Position numbers and translations under genes: made by a program
Part shown: in pieces, positions 8,005-16,281 of the stretch
Layout of the letters: each line of letters opens with the position of its first letter
How positions within the stretch are numbered: the first letter of the stretch is position 1
Notes under the pieces: model-generated
Told to the model about the DNA's origin: nothing
The model's database searches: none
Seen by the model: only the letters and a program-made list of their open reading frames with translations
Assembly: GCF_044335535.1 (NCBI RefSeq)
Contig: NZ_JBIQVZ010000002.1
Span: 1-64,000 of the forward strand
From: Mariniflexile sp044335535
GTDB taxonomy: Bacteria > Bacteroidota > Bacteroidia > Flavobacteriales > Flavobacteriaceae
Direction of reading: 5' to 3'
Length of the DNA: 64,000 bases

Positions 8005-9750
8005 TTATATATCTAAATCGAAAGTTTTTCTTAAAATATCTATGTTGGGATTTTTTGCTTTAAGCTTTTCAAACTTTTCAAAAGGGGTATAGGCATATTG
8101 CTTTTCCATTTCTTCATTGACACTAATGGATAAATTAATATCAAAGTTGTTTAAAGCCTTTCTTACATACATTAGAAGTTCGTATTGATTACGTTCTAAT
8201 TCTACTTTATTGGTGGCGTTGGGAAACTCTAAATAAACAATTGTATCTTTTACTTTTGGTGTGTCTATAGATAAAATAGACGCTAGATTGTGTTTGCCAT
8301 CATTTTGAAGTAACGCAACATAATCTTTCCAGGTTTGTATTAAAGCCGCTTCGGTAAATGGTTCTTTTGGTAGGTTTTCTTCGTCTACTACAACATCCAT
8401 TTGTTTAATGAGATGCTCCTTTTTAACCTTTAAACTTTTTAAAGACAATCCGGAAGCGCGCTTTAAATCTTGCTTTAATTCAATTTTTTCAGGTTGGTTC
8501 ACCTGAAATTTATTTACAGCATTAGATGTAGTATTTAAAGGTGTTTCCTCATTCTTGGTTTCAGTCGTTTTTTGTTCAACTGGTATTGGGTCACTTTTTT
8601 CTTTATTTGGAATGGTAACCGAAATGGGTTTGATACCTTTTTTCTCGAAGAATGAAGGTGGAATTATGAAATGTCTAGAATTTTTTTTTTCTCCATCAAA
8701 AGTGATAGAGGCAAGCTGCATAAGGCATAACTCGATGAGTAGACGTTGGTTTTTACTGCTTTTGTATTTGAGGTCGCAATCGTTAGCGAGATTGATACCT
8801 TGAAGCAAAAACGCTTGTGAAGCTTTTTGTGATTGTTCTAAATATTTCTTTTTGGTTTCATCGCCAACTTCGAGAAGTTCTATGGTTTGCGGCGTTTTAC
8901 TCACCAGTAAATCTCTAAAATGTGACGCTAAACCAGCAATGTAATGATGTCCATCGAAGCCTTTGGAAAGTGTATTGTTAAATTGAAGTAATAACTCAGG
9001 AATTTTGTTTTCTAAAATAAGGTCTGTACTTTCAAAATAGGTTTCGTAATCAAGTACATTTAAGTTTTCGGTAACGGCTTGTCTGGTTAAATTTTTCCCA
9101 GAAAAGCTAACCACACGGTCGAAAATAGACAAAGCATCACGCATGGCGCCATCTGCTTTTTGAGCGATGATATGCAACGCATCGTCTTCTGCTTTGATGT
9201 CTTGTTCTTCGGCTATATATTTTAAATACTCTTTGGCGTCTTTTACCGTAATACGTTTAAAATCGAATATTTGACAACGCGATAAAATAGTTGGGATTAT
9301 TTTATGCTTTTCGGTTGTTGCAAGAATAAAAATACAGTGTTTTGGCGGTTCTTCCAATGTTTTTAAAAAAGCATTAAAAGCGGCTTGCGACAGCATGTGA
9401 ACCTCATCAATAATATACACTTTATACTTACCAACCTGAGGAGGGATTCGCACTTGGTCGGTTAAACTTCTTATATCATCAACCGAGTTGTTTGAAGCCG
9501 CATCGAGCTCGAAAATATTGAATGCAAAATCTTCATCACCAGTTTCAGTGCCGTCACTGTTAATCATTTTAGCCAAAATACGTGCGCAAGTTGTTTTACC
9601 AACGCCACGTGGCCCCGTAAATAACAGGGCTTGTGCTAGATGATTGTTTTCAATGGCATTTAATAGCGTATTAGTAATGGCCTGCTGACCCACAACGTCT
9701 TTAAACGTTTGGGGTCTGTATTTCCTAGCCGATACTATAAAGTGCTCCAT
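8005..9750 (-). CDS. dnaX: DNA polymerase III subunit gamma/tau
   Basis: 581 residues. This is the clamp-loader ATPase of the replisome. Walker A GPRGVGKTT is at residues 46-54, Walker B VYIIDEVHML at 111-120, sensor 1 in FILATTEKHKIIPTILSRCQ. The C-terminal third (after about residue 370) is charged and low in conservation, as in tau. The cysteine zinc module that most bacterial DnaX proteins carry between Walker A and ELDAASNN is absent: the segment here is INSDGTETGDEDFAFNIF, with no cysteines. Related flavobacterial DnaX proteins, as I recall them, are similar, so this looks like a lineage trait. No frameshift site for a gamma form was noticed. Confidence 0.96.
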   Translation of the reverse strand: MEHFIVSARKYRPQTFKDVVGQQAITNTLLNAIENNHLAQALLFTGPRGVGKTTCARILAKMINSDGTETGDEDFAFNIFELDAASNNSVDDIRSLTDQVRIPPQVGKYKVYIIDEVHMLSQAAFNAFLKTLEEPPKHCIFILATTEKHKIIPTILSRCQIFDFKRITVKDAKEYLKYIAEEQDIKAEDDALHIIAQKADGAMRDALSIFDRVVSFSGKNLTRQAVTENLNVLDYETYFESTDLILENKIPELLLQFNNTLSKGFDGHHYIAGLASHFRDLLVSKTPQTIELLEVGDETKKKYLEQSQKASQAFLLQGINLANDCDLKYKSSKNQRLLIELCLMQLASITFDGEKKNSRHFIIPPSFFEKKGIKPISVTIPNKEKSDPIPVEQKTTETKNEETPLNTTSNAVNKFQVNQPEKIELKQDLKRASGLSLKSLKVKKEHLIKQMDVVVDEENLPKEPFTEAALIQTWKDYVALLQNDGKHNLASILSIDTPKVKDTIVYLEFPNATNKVELERNQYELLMYVRKALNNFDINLSISVNEEMEKQYAYTPFEKFEKLKAKNPNIDILRKTFDLDI

Positions 9751-9921
9751 CGAAATTCTTAAAGTAACAAAGTTAAAAATTCAATTCAGAATTATGAATT
9801 ATGAATTGAGAATTTAAAATGAGTTATTAACAAAAAGCAAACTTTATAAAATGATAGGCTTTGATGATTTTGTATAAAAAATCGATCTGATAATTAGAAA
9901 AATATTATGAATAAATGTTTG
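9751..9921. other. Spacer upstream of dnaX with a short GAATTAT repeat
   Basis: Holds the dnaX promoter region on the minus strand and, at about 9788-9810, three imperfect units of a 7-bp repeat (GAATTAT). No gene seen. Confidence 0.4.
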
Positions 9922-10204
9922 GTACATGACAAAAAAACAAAACTGTGTGTAAAGTGTTAGGATGGGACTTCGACAGGCTACCATTGACGTATTTTATAAA
10001 CATCTGTTTTACAGATAATTAAATTTTAAAAAAACCACGTCATCGCATTCGCTAGTTAAAAACTTTAACAAAGGTCTCAGTCTGACATCGGGAATGGTAT
10101 TAAATATGCCTGTTAAGCTGAGCTTGTCGAAGCTATATGAAGGGAAAAATGATGAAAAGACTTCGACAAGCTCCATGTGACACGCTTTCATTTTTGTCAT
10201 GTAC
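9922..10204. mobile_element. MITE-like element, copy 2 (perfect 14-bp TIR)
   Basis: 283 bp bounded by perfect inverted repeats GTACATGACAAAAA (9922-9935) and its complement (10191-10204). The right subterminal sequence ATGTGACACGCTTTCA matches copy 1 at 2674-2690. The interior carries a perfect 13-bp hairpin GAGCTTGTCGAAG (10120-10132) with CTTCGACAAGCTC (10161-10173). No transposase is encoded, so it would need help in trans. A 63-residue minus-strand frame inside is spurious. Confidence 0.65.
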
Positions 10205-10902
10205 TAGTTATTTGCTAATTTGCCAAGTTGTAGAATAACCACAATATGTATAAATAATAGCTAGGGAAGTGGTGGTTCAAGTGGTTTTAGCCAGATTAGA
10301 GAAGTACCTATCGGACGGCTACGATATATACATACAATTACCCAACGTTTGAAAATTTGAACCAGAATTCAATAGCTTAACGCAACAAATCAATACTTTA
10401 GATTTGTTGTATAAACTCAAAAAAATATAAGCGATTAACACTCAAAGAAGAAGTCGTTTTATTTACTGATTAAAAAATTTACAAATACAATGGCTTATCG
10501 CTTGATATGGACATTCAAATAGCTATTCATTTGTTAATAAAATGAATAGCTATTTTTTGTGTTACTCGCTAATTTTCATTAACTTATGTCCACTTTTTAA
10601 GTAAAAATCAATACCAAAATACTATTCTATATATTTTGACTTTTACATCCTATTTTTAAAATGCATAGAACATTTTTTGGTGTTATAACTCTGTAAATAA
10701 AGTTCGATTTTACTTCGACACTTATAAAACAATTAGTATCGATAAATAAGTGATATGGCGTTTTTAGTTTAGAGATTCTTATCGATTATTAGAAATAGAA
10801 TTCTTAAAGAATATTTTTGAAAAATAATTTACCTCAGTAAGATAACGTCCTCTCTTTCTGTGGTTAATATAAATAAGCAGGACTAATTTAATACCACTTA
10901 CA
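10205..10902. other. Gene-poor 700-bp stretch with decayed-looking sequence
   Basis: No intact gene. A short open stretch near 10275-10345 (reads like VVLARLEKYLSDGYD) has no start and ends quickly; it could be a gene remnant. The strongest signal is the hairpin at 10517-10555, listed separately. From 10560 to 10902 the DNA is AT-rich and probably includes the promoter of the AhpD-like gene. Confidence 0.35.
10517..10558 (+). terminator. Strong hairpin with T-run, no gene before it
   Basis: A perfect 16-bp stem: AAATAGCTATTCATTT (10517-10532) with its complement at 10540-10555, a 7-nt loop and T residues after it. This is a textbook Rho-independent terminator, yet the 300 bp upstream hold no recognised gene. 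It may terminate an unannotated RNA or a decayed gene. Confidence 0.6.
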
Positions 10903-11313
10903 ATGATTACTACAAGAAAACGTAACCAAGTAGAGACTGAAATTAAAGAAACATTGGGTTTAGTGCCTAGTTTCTTTAAAAGCATTCCAGAACAATATCT
11001 CGATTACGAATGGCAATTATTCAAGTTGCTTGAATTGGGAGAAACATTAATTCCAAACAAGTATAAAGAATTAATGGGTGTTGCGCTGCATTCTGAAACT
11101 AAATGTCGATACTGCTTGTTGTTTCATGCAGAAGCTGCAAAATTATTTGGAGCAACTGAAGAAGAGGTACAAGAAGCTGTTCACTATGCTAAAATGAGTG
11201 TGGGATGGAGTGTTTACATTAACGGCATGAGAACTGATTATGACCAATTTGAGCAAGAATTTTCTAAAATTGGCGCTCATCTTAAAACTAAACAATTGTC
11301 ACATGCAAATTGA
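10903..11313 (+). CDS. AhpD/carboxymuconolactone decarboxylase-like protein
   Basis: 136 residues of the CMD/AhpD-like all-helical fold. The active-site pattern is visible as SETKCRYCLLFHAEAAK: a CxxC pair followed four residues later by His, as in AhpD-type disulfide reductases and other peroxidase-linked members. The region before (PNKYKELMGVALHS) is the usual lead-in helix. Cytoplasmic, substrate unknown. Its 3' end overlaps the next small gene by 11 bp. Confidence 0.85.
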   Translation: MITTRKRNQVETEIKETLGLVPSFFKSIPEQYLDYEWQLFKLLELGETLIPNKYKELMGVALHSETKCRYCLLFHAEAAKLFGATEEEVQEAVHYAKMSVGWSVYINGMRTDYDQFEQEFSKIGAHLKTKQLSHAN

Positions 11314-11503
11314 AAAAAAGCAAAGAAGTATTTTCCAAATTACTTTAACGGGATATGAATTAGCAACATTAATCTCGTCCGCTAGATGGATTGTTGATGG
11401 AGCAAAAGGCGAATTGACTTCAGAAGCTATGGAAAATTTAAAAGAATTACTGATAAACTATGACATAGCAACTGAAAAATTGCATAGCAAACCTCCTTCG
11501 TAG
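11303..11503 (+). CDS. Small hypothetical protein
   Basis: 66 residues from the ATG at 11303, which overlaps the end of the AhpD-like gene by 11 bp; an earlier ATG at 11240 would overlap by 74 bp and is less likely. The protein is helical and amphipathic (YELATLISSARWIVDGAKG), without motifs I recognise. Overlap suggests translational coupling with the AhpD-like gene. A terminator follows at 11594. Confidence 0.55.
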   Translation: MQIEKKQRSIFQITLTGYELATLISSARWIVDGAKGELTSEAMENLKELLINYDIATEKLHSKPPS

Positions 11504-11593
11504 AAGAAATGAATTTAAAAGTGGCGTACATTTTTTAACAACTCGTTCAGCGGCTAAAAGTAGAAGAGAAAATTTCAAGGCTCAAAACTTAAG

Positions 11594-11628
11594 AAGGTGT
11601 CAATAATATTTTTGGCACCTTATTTTTT
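11594..11628 (+). terminator. Rho-independent terminator
   Basis: Stem AAGGTGTC (11594-11601) with GGCACCTT (11614-11621), one G-T wobble, followed by ATTTTTT. It closes the AhpD-like transcript. Confidence 0.65.
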
Positions 11629-11667
11629 AAATGAGTTCTATTCCAAAATGTTTACTGAAGTAAATAT

Positions 11668-11859
11668 ATGACTTTACAATCAATGAGATGTGAATTTGGT
11701 TTAGATGATAACTCTTTTTCTGACCAAAATACAGAACACATTATTCACGCAGCAATGCTTGGGATTTTGTTTTGCTTTACTGCAAAAACAGAAAGGTCAA
11801 CACTAGGAGGAATTTTAATGTTAGCAGGGATGGTTTATTTCTATCAAAAAAGAAAATAA
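11668..11859 (+). CDS. Small putative membrane protein
   Basis: 63 residues. The N-terminal half is polar and the C-terminal half is hydrophobic (HAAMLGILFCFTA and TLGGILMLAGMVYFY, two possible membrane segments) ending in QKRK, a positive-inside pattern. No family recognised. It lies after a terminator, so it needs its own promoter. It could be a real small membrane protein or a chance frame; confidence is low. Confidence 0.35.
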   Translation: MTLQSMRCEFGLDDNSFSDQNTEHIIHAAMLGILFCFTAKTERSTLGGILMLAGMVYFYQKRK

Positions 11860-12161
11860 AAACGTTGCCTAATAACTAACGGTTATTTGGTATGTAAGGC
11901 TAAACAAGAACGTCGTGTTGACTGAACCGGATCATAAAACAAGATTTTATATCGTTAAATCACAGATTTTTTTTTATATTATAGCATTCCATTTAGATTA
12001 TTAGACTGATCTGATTTTGAACTTAAACGTTGTTTTTAGACATAGCTATGCCAATAGATGCTTAGAGACTGTTTTTAAGTTTTATCCACCTAAATAGCGT
12101 CCAACTATTATTTATTTTTTATTAATTGGAAATTGCCTATTAAGTGTTGTACTTTTGCAGT
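11860..12161. other. Spacer upstream of rnpB
   Basis: AT-rich, no open frame of note. The promoter of the RNase P RNA is at its right end. Confidence 0.4.
12150..12157 (+). promoter_or_regulatory. -7 promoter box of rnpB
   Basis: TACTTTTG fits the Bacteroidota -7 consensus TAnnTTTG and lies 5 bp before the first base of the P1 helix of RNase P RNA, the expected distance to the transcription start. A TTG at 12126-12128 is a possible -33 element. Confidence 0.6.
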
Positions 12162-12557
12162 AAGTAAATCGCCTTATCGCTAAATACCTAATTTGATTGG
12201 GGTCTTCAGTTGTAAATCGAAAGGTTTATAAACGAGATTCCCGTTTTTACGAGGATTTAGAGGAAAGTCCGAACACCGTAGTGCAATATAGTGGTTAATG
12301 GCCACCAGCCGTGAGGCTAGGACAAGTGCAACAGAAAGTATGTACAGGTTATGCTGTAGTGAAACCAGGTAAACTCTATATGGTGCAATGCTATGTAAAC
12401 CAGCGTTTGAAGGCTGCACGCTTGATGCTGGAGGGTAAGCAGCTAAAGTGTATTGGTAACAATGCACTCAGATAAATGATAAGGGTGTTTTGAATTTTGT
12501 TTAGAGTTTACTGTAAATGAGTTTAAGACATACAGAATTCGGCTTATAGATTTACTT
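12162..12557 (+). ncRNA. rnpB: RNase P RNA (class A)
   Basis: The catalytic RNA that trims 5' leaders from pre-tRNAs. Universally conserved segments are present: GAGGAAAGTCCG at about 12259, the GGTAAG/AGCTA region near 12435, and the 3' part ending ACAGAATTCGGCTTATAGA near 12532. The ends are set by the P1 helix: AAGTAAATC (12162-12170) pairs over 9 bp with GATTTACTT (12549-12557). The length of about 396 nt suits a bacterial A-type RNA. A strong terminator follows at 12566. A minus-strand open frame through the gene is spurious. Confidence 0.93.
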
Positions 12558-12565
12558 GAATACAC

Positions 12566-12606
12566 ATAGGCCCTTCTTTATAATTTAAAGAAGGGCCTAT
12601 TCTTTA
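12566..12606. terminator. Bidirectional terminator between rnpB and a convergent gene
   Basis: A perfect 15-bp stem, ATAGGCCCTTCTTTA (12566-12580) with its complement at 12586-12600 and a 5-nt loop, followed by T-rich sequence on the plus strand. It can serve rnpB and the converging secreted-protein gene. Confidence 0.8.
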
Positions 12607-12620
12607 TAAAATAAATTGGT

Positions 12621-13367
12621 TTATTTAGGAGCATACGCTAAATCTGGTCTCATTTCTCCTGAATATTCTTCAAATCTGCTGGCATAATTCATAACCTTGC
12701 TAAAGGTATCCCAACGGTCTGGACCTAAAACAGCTTCATTTTCTTTAGATCTGGTGGCACCATCTATTTCATCTTTTGCAGAAACTGCCACCAAATAAAA
12801 ATCTTCTGACGTACCAAAACCGTTTCTGTAAATACGATAAAATTCTTTAGAGCCCTTGGCTGTATAAAGATCTTTTACTGCTTTCATGCCTTCACGCACT
12901 TTGGCTGCATTTGAAGGTGTGAAATAAATATAGAACCATTTACGGTAATTTTGTCCGTCTTGGGTCATGGATATACCCTCTGGCATATAAGTTAAATCTT
13001 CAACTAAATGTATTATATAGCTTTTGTGCGAATCATAGCACTTATCAAAATCTTCAAATATTTTAGTCCATTTATCACCCATTTTTTTAGCCATGTCGGC
13101 AAAAGGACGTTTGTCTAAATCTGCCATGTTTTCAATAGGCGATATGTATAAATATTTCATATCGTTAGTAGTTGCCGCAACCCAACTTGTTTGTGGCTTA
13201 TACTCATTACATGCATCGTTAAACTCTTTAGCTACTTTCTCATATTGCATCACCATAGAAGGATTTACATTGTCTTGGTGTATTTGATACGATTTTTGTG
13301 CTTGTGAAAAATTAATGGTCAAACATAAAGTAAACCCCAGTAAAAAAGTTGATTTAATTGTTTTCAT
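12621..13367 (-). CDS. Secreted hypothetical protein
   Basis: 248 residues with a signal peptide (MKTIKSTFLLGFTLCLTINFSQAQ, cleavage after AQA/Q). The mature part looks like two related alpha/beta halves rich in Tyr and Lys (KYLYISPIENMADLDK, and EDFYLVAVSAKDEID), reminiscent of dimeric ferredoxin-like folds, but I do not recognise a family. It lies 29 bp downstream of a SnoaL-like lipoprotein gene on the same strand and is probably cotranscribed with it. Confidence 0.75.
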   Translation of the reverse strand: MKTIKSTFLLGFTLCLTINFSQAQKSYQIHQDNVNPSMVMQYEKVAKEFNDACNEYKPQTSWVAATTNDMKYLYISPIENMADLDKRPFADMAKKMGDKWTKIFEDFDKCYDSHKSYIIHLVEDLTYMPEGISMTQDGQNYRKWFYIYFTPSNAAKVREGMKAVKDLYTAKGSKEFYRIYRNGFGTSEDFYLVAVSAKDEIDGATRSKENEAVLGPDRWDTFSKVMNYASRFEEYSGEMRPDLAYAPK

Positions 13368-13396
13368 AATGGACTGTATTTTGGTTAGTATATAGT

Positions 13397-13915
13397 TTAT
13401 TCTTGTTCAGAAGCCATTTCTTCAGTCATTTTTGCAGCTTCTATTTCTGCAATAGTGGCACTTATACCAGATGTGTCATAATAAGCGTACTCCTTGACAA
13501 TTTTGCCATTGACATATTGTAATGTTAAATGCACAGGAACAATTAGTTCTTTATCTGTTACTTTTGCTTTGCCTTTCCAAGTATTCCAATAGTTTACCCA
13601 AGTATCTCCATCTTTATCAATTATCATTTCGTATTCTGCTCCTTTATCATTGAAGCCGTATGACGAAAAGTTTGATATCATTTGTTTCATGCTAGTCATT
13701 ATTTCGTCTGGTGTAGATGCTTTGTTTGTATTGTGGTAAATTTTTGCCGTATCAGCAAAGTTGGCTTTCCATGCGTCCCAATCTTGGGCTTCATAAGCTT
13801 TAATACCTGCTTTTGTAGTTTCAATTTCGGCAGATTCTTCAAAATAACGTTGTGGTTTGTTGTTGCAGGCTATAAATAGAATTAAAGCCAGTACAAGTAA
13901 AAAAAGTTTTTTCAT
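13397..13915 (-). CDS. SnoaL/NTF2-like lipoprotein
   Basis: 172 residues. Lipoprotein signal MKKLFLLVLALILFIAC (lipobox FIAC, Cys17). The mature domain shows the SnoaL/NTF2-like pattern: ETTKAGIKAYEAQDWDAW, FADTAKIYHN, then beta strands such as VPVHLTLQYVNGKIVKEYAYYD. Such cone-shaped domains bind small ligands or act as isomerases; the function here is unknown. First gene of a probable pair with the downstream secreted protein. Confidence 0.8.
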   Translation of the reverse strand: MKKLFLLVLALILFIACNNKPQRYFEESAEIETTKAGIKAYEAQDWDAWKANFADTAKIYHNTNKASTPDEIMTSMKQMISNFSSYGFNDKGAEYEMIIDKDGDTWVNYWNTWKGKAKVTDKELIVPVHLTLQYVNGKIVKEYAYYDTSGISATIAEIEAAKMTEEMASEQE

Positions 13916-14062
13916 TGGTTTATGTTTTAAAGGTTAGTAATTCACATTAAACCATAAAAAAGAGACAAGAAAAGAAATACTTTTTTGCTGCGAGTAGTAA
14001 AGCATACATAGAGCCTGGGACTCTTAAGGGGTATCTAATTTACTGAAAAAAAAGCAATTACG

Positions 14063-14611
14063 TTATATTTTTTTTAAAATTTCAAAAAAACTAAACATAT
14101 TGCCTCCATAGCTTTTAGAATAACTATAATTAATTAAGTTTGATAAATCAGTATGTTTTGAATGCTCTATAATAAGTAAACCATCTTCAAGTAACAAGTT
14201 GTTTTTAAATACTAATTCTGGAATTTTAGCAAATACGTCGTCTGTGAAATTGTAGGGTGGGTCAGCAAAAATAATATTTGCCTGTATTGTTGTTTTCTCT
14301 AAAAATGTAAATACATCGCTTTTAATGGTCTGTATCGGCATTTTAAAAGCAGCTGCGGTTTCATTAATAAATTTTATGCATCCAAAATTCTGATCGACAC
14401 AAGTAATTTGTTCGGTGCCTCTTGAGGCAAATTCGTAGCTTATGTTACCAGTTCCAGCAAAAAGATCTAACACGACCAGTTCATCAAAATAAAATGTGTT
14501 ATTTATAATATTAAATAGCGATTCTTTTGCCATATCGGTAGTTGGTCTCACCGGTAGGTTTTTAGGGGCTACAATTTTTCTGCTTTTGTAAATTCCTGAA
14601 ATAATACGCAT
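14063..14611 (-). CDS. rsmD: 16S rRNA (guanine966-N2)-methyltransferase RsmD
   Basis: 182 residues, the usual RsmD length. SAM-binding motif I VLDLFAGTGNISYEFASRG and the catalytic motif IV ADPPYNF are clear; the N-terminus MRIISGIYKSRKI and VRPTTDMAKESLFNI match RsmD. It methylates G966 of 16S rRNA. Its ATG overlaps the stop of the DUF3822 gene (TAATG), indicating translational coupling. Confidence 0.93.
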   Translation of the reverse strand: MRIISGIYKSRKIVAPKNLPVRPTTDMAKESLFNIINNTFYFDELVVLDLFAGTGNISYEFASRGTEQITCVDQNFGCIKFINETAAAFKMPIQTIKSDVFTFLEKTTIQANIIFADPPYNFTDDVFAKIPELVFKNNLLLEDGLLIIEHSKHTDLSNLINYSYSKSYGGNMFSFFEILKKI

Positions 14612-15432
14612 TAAAAACTTTTTATTAAAGTGAAATTGGAATGGTTATATTTTGGTGCTTCCACATATTTATAAGCGTCATTTCTATTGCCAAAACTTAC
14701 GTTTCTAATGTATTTGTATGCTATTGTATATAGGGCATCTTCTTTAGAAACATCACCTATAAAAACTAAATTAAATGTTTCGGGATTAAGATTTAGCTGC
14801 TCAGTAGCAAATAAAATGTAATAGATAAAATCTTCAGGGGTATTATACTCGAAGGTATTGTATAATATAAGTTTAGCATTGTCAACTATAACCGTTTCAA
14901 AATGGTTTTTACTAATATTTACATATACTTTTGGTTTGCTGGTATTTTTTTCAATATGTAAAATTTCTTCAATTAAAACGGTAGATACGTGCTTGAATGT
15001 AAATGCTCCAAACTGATCATAAATAAAGTTGTTAATATTTATGTAGGGCACATACACGTTCATACTGTCATTTACAACTACTTCATCGTAAGCTATAAAA
15101 TCGGATACCAGAATTTTAGAATTGAATTTTAAGTAATCGGCCATGCAATCTTCATTAAATAGCGGTTTTGGCACTAATGTAGAAAGGTCGTTATCATGTA
15201 TAATGGTTATGGCACTATATGTATTTTGGGTAATGTTTTCGGTATTAAAAAGGTGCTTTAAATGATCTAGAACTTCTAAAGGGTTTAACTTTTTTTGAAA
15301 ATTAACTTCTTTTAAGCTACTAATGGTATTCGTATCCCTTTGCAAGATACAAAAAGAAAGTCCACTCAAACTTATTTGAATGGACAGTTCTAGATTAGTT
15401 AGTTTGTTTGAAGTTTTATTCGTTTGCGCCAT
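14611..15432 (-). CDS. DUF3822 family protein
   Basis: 273 residues from the ATG at 15432; an earlier in-frame ATG at 15468 would overlap the upstream gene by 53 bp. DUF3822 proteins occur in Bacteroidota directly before rsmD, as here, and have an ASKHA-like (actin/hexokinase) appearance: LSIQISLSGLSFCILQ at the start and a late VFIGDVSKED segment. The function is unknown; the constant link to rsmD suggests ribosome or envelope-linked work, which is inference. Confidence 0.85.
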   Translation of the reverse strand: MAQTNKTSNKLTNLELSIQISLSGLSFCILQRDTNTISSLKEVNFQKKLNPLEVLDHLKHLFNTENITQNTYSAITIIHDNDLSTLVPKPLFNEDCMADYLKFNSKILVSDFIAYDEVVVNDSMNVYVPYININNFIYDQFGAFTFKHVSTVLIEEILHIEKNTSKPKVYVNISKNHFETVIVDNAKLILYNTFEYNTPEDFIYYILFATEQLNLNPETFNLVFIGDVSKEDALYTIAYKYIRNVSFGNRNDAYKYVEAPKYNHSNFTLIKSF

Positions 15433-16153
15433 AAGTCTTTGGCCAGTTTCCAATGGTTTTAACTTCATTCATTGAGCCTACTTTTAAAGCATCACCATTT
15501 ACACCATCTACCGAAACCACTTGATTTTCTTGAACAACCATATCACGATCTTGGTCAAATAAGATAACATCTTTCTTTACAGAAGCTTCAAACACAGGGA
15601 TATTTATATCGTTCTGTCTTAAAAAGCCAGCTTGTAATTGAAACTTTTCCCCAGGTTTTCCAACAGGTACGTTCATCATGGTTTTGTATCGTGTTGAATT
15701 TTTAAATAAGGAGTCTTTTACAGGAACAAACCCTAATGTATCTATAATAACTATATCTTTTGTAGTGTCTACCCCATAACGCTTAGTTAATTCTTGGTCA
15801 ATAACAACAGAGTCACGACGTTGTGTAATAGTAAATTCAGCTGTTTCAACAAATTTAACTAATTCATCAAAGCTATCTGTAAACTTACCGTTTACTTGTT
15901 TGAAAGCTAACTCAGAATCCCTAATGTCAATTAAATTCTTAATGACTTTTGCGTAACGCTTATTCTTTTCTTTGTTAAATAAAATAGGTGTATAAACAGA
16001 CACGTATGTCTGGTAGCCTAAAAATGCTATTAAAATCCAAAGTGCTATATTTAATACAGGCTTGAATTTAGAAGGAATGTATTTATCAACTAACTTAACC
16101 AAGCCAATTGTAAGCAGAATAGCTGCAACAGCAATAAGAATAAATCTTAACAT
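15416..16153 (-). CDS. Conserved membrane-anchored hypothetical protein
   Basis: 245 residues. Two N-terminal membrane helices (MLRFILIAVAAILLTIGLV and LNIALWILIAFLGYQTYV) are followed by a soluble domain with a helix resembling a pseudopilin-type region (YAKVIKNLIDIRDSELAFKQ, then NGKFTDSFDELVKFV). The soluble part is probably periplasmic. It is the first gene of a coupled set with DUF3822 and rsmD (17-bp overlap). No named family recognised. Confidence 0.75.
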   Translation of the reverse strand: MLRFILIAVAAILLTIGLVKLVDKYIPSKFKPVLNIALWILIAFLGYQTYVSVYTPILFNKEKNKRYAKVIKNLIDIRDSELAFKQVNGKFTDSFDELVKFVETAEFTITQRRDSVVIDQELTKRYGVDTTKDIVIIDTLGFVPVKDSLFKNSTRYKTMMNVPVGKPGEKFQLQAGFLRQNDINIPVFEASVKKDVILFDQDRDMVVQENQVVSVDGVNGDALKVGSMNEVKTIGNWPKTYGANE

Positions 16154-16248
16154 AATCGTTTTTTAATTTAAATAGTTTATCAAAGGTCTTTCGCAAATCT
16201 ACAATTTTTTTTTAATCGTAAAAACCTATTATCGGTAAAAATCATTTC

Positions 16249-16256
16249 TATCTTTG
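16249..16256 (+). promoter_or_regulatory. -7 promoter box
   Basis: TATCTTTG (TAnnTTTG) 25 bp before the ATG of the RecD-like helicase, at the spacing typical of short Bacteroidota leaders. Confidence 0.5.
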
Positions 16257-16281
16257 AATAATTTATAATTTGTAGGCATTA

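Noticed and set aside
10779..10985. 68-residue minus-strand protein
   Set aside because: It overlaps the start of the AhpD-like gene antisense and has no recognisable features.
12180..12467. 95-residue minus-strand protein
   Set aside because: It lies inside the RNase P RNA gene.
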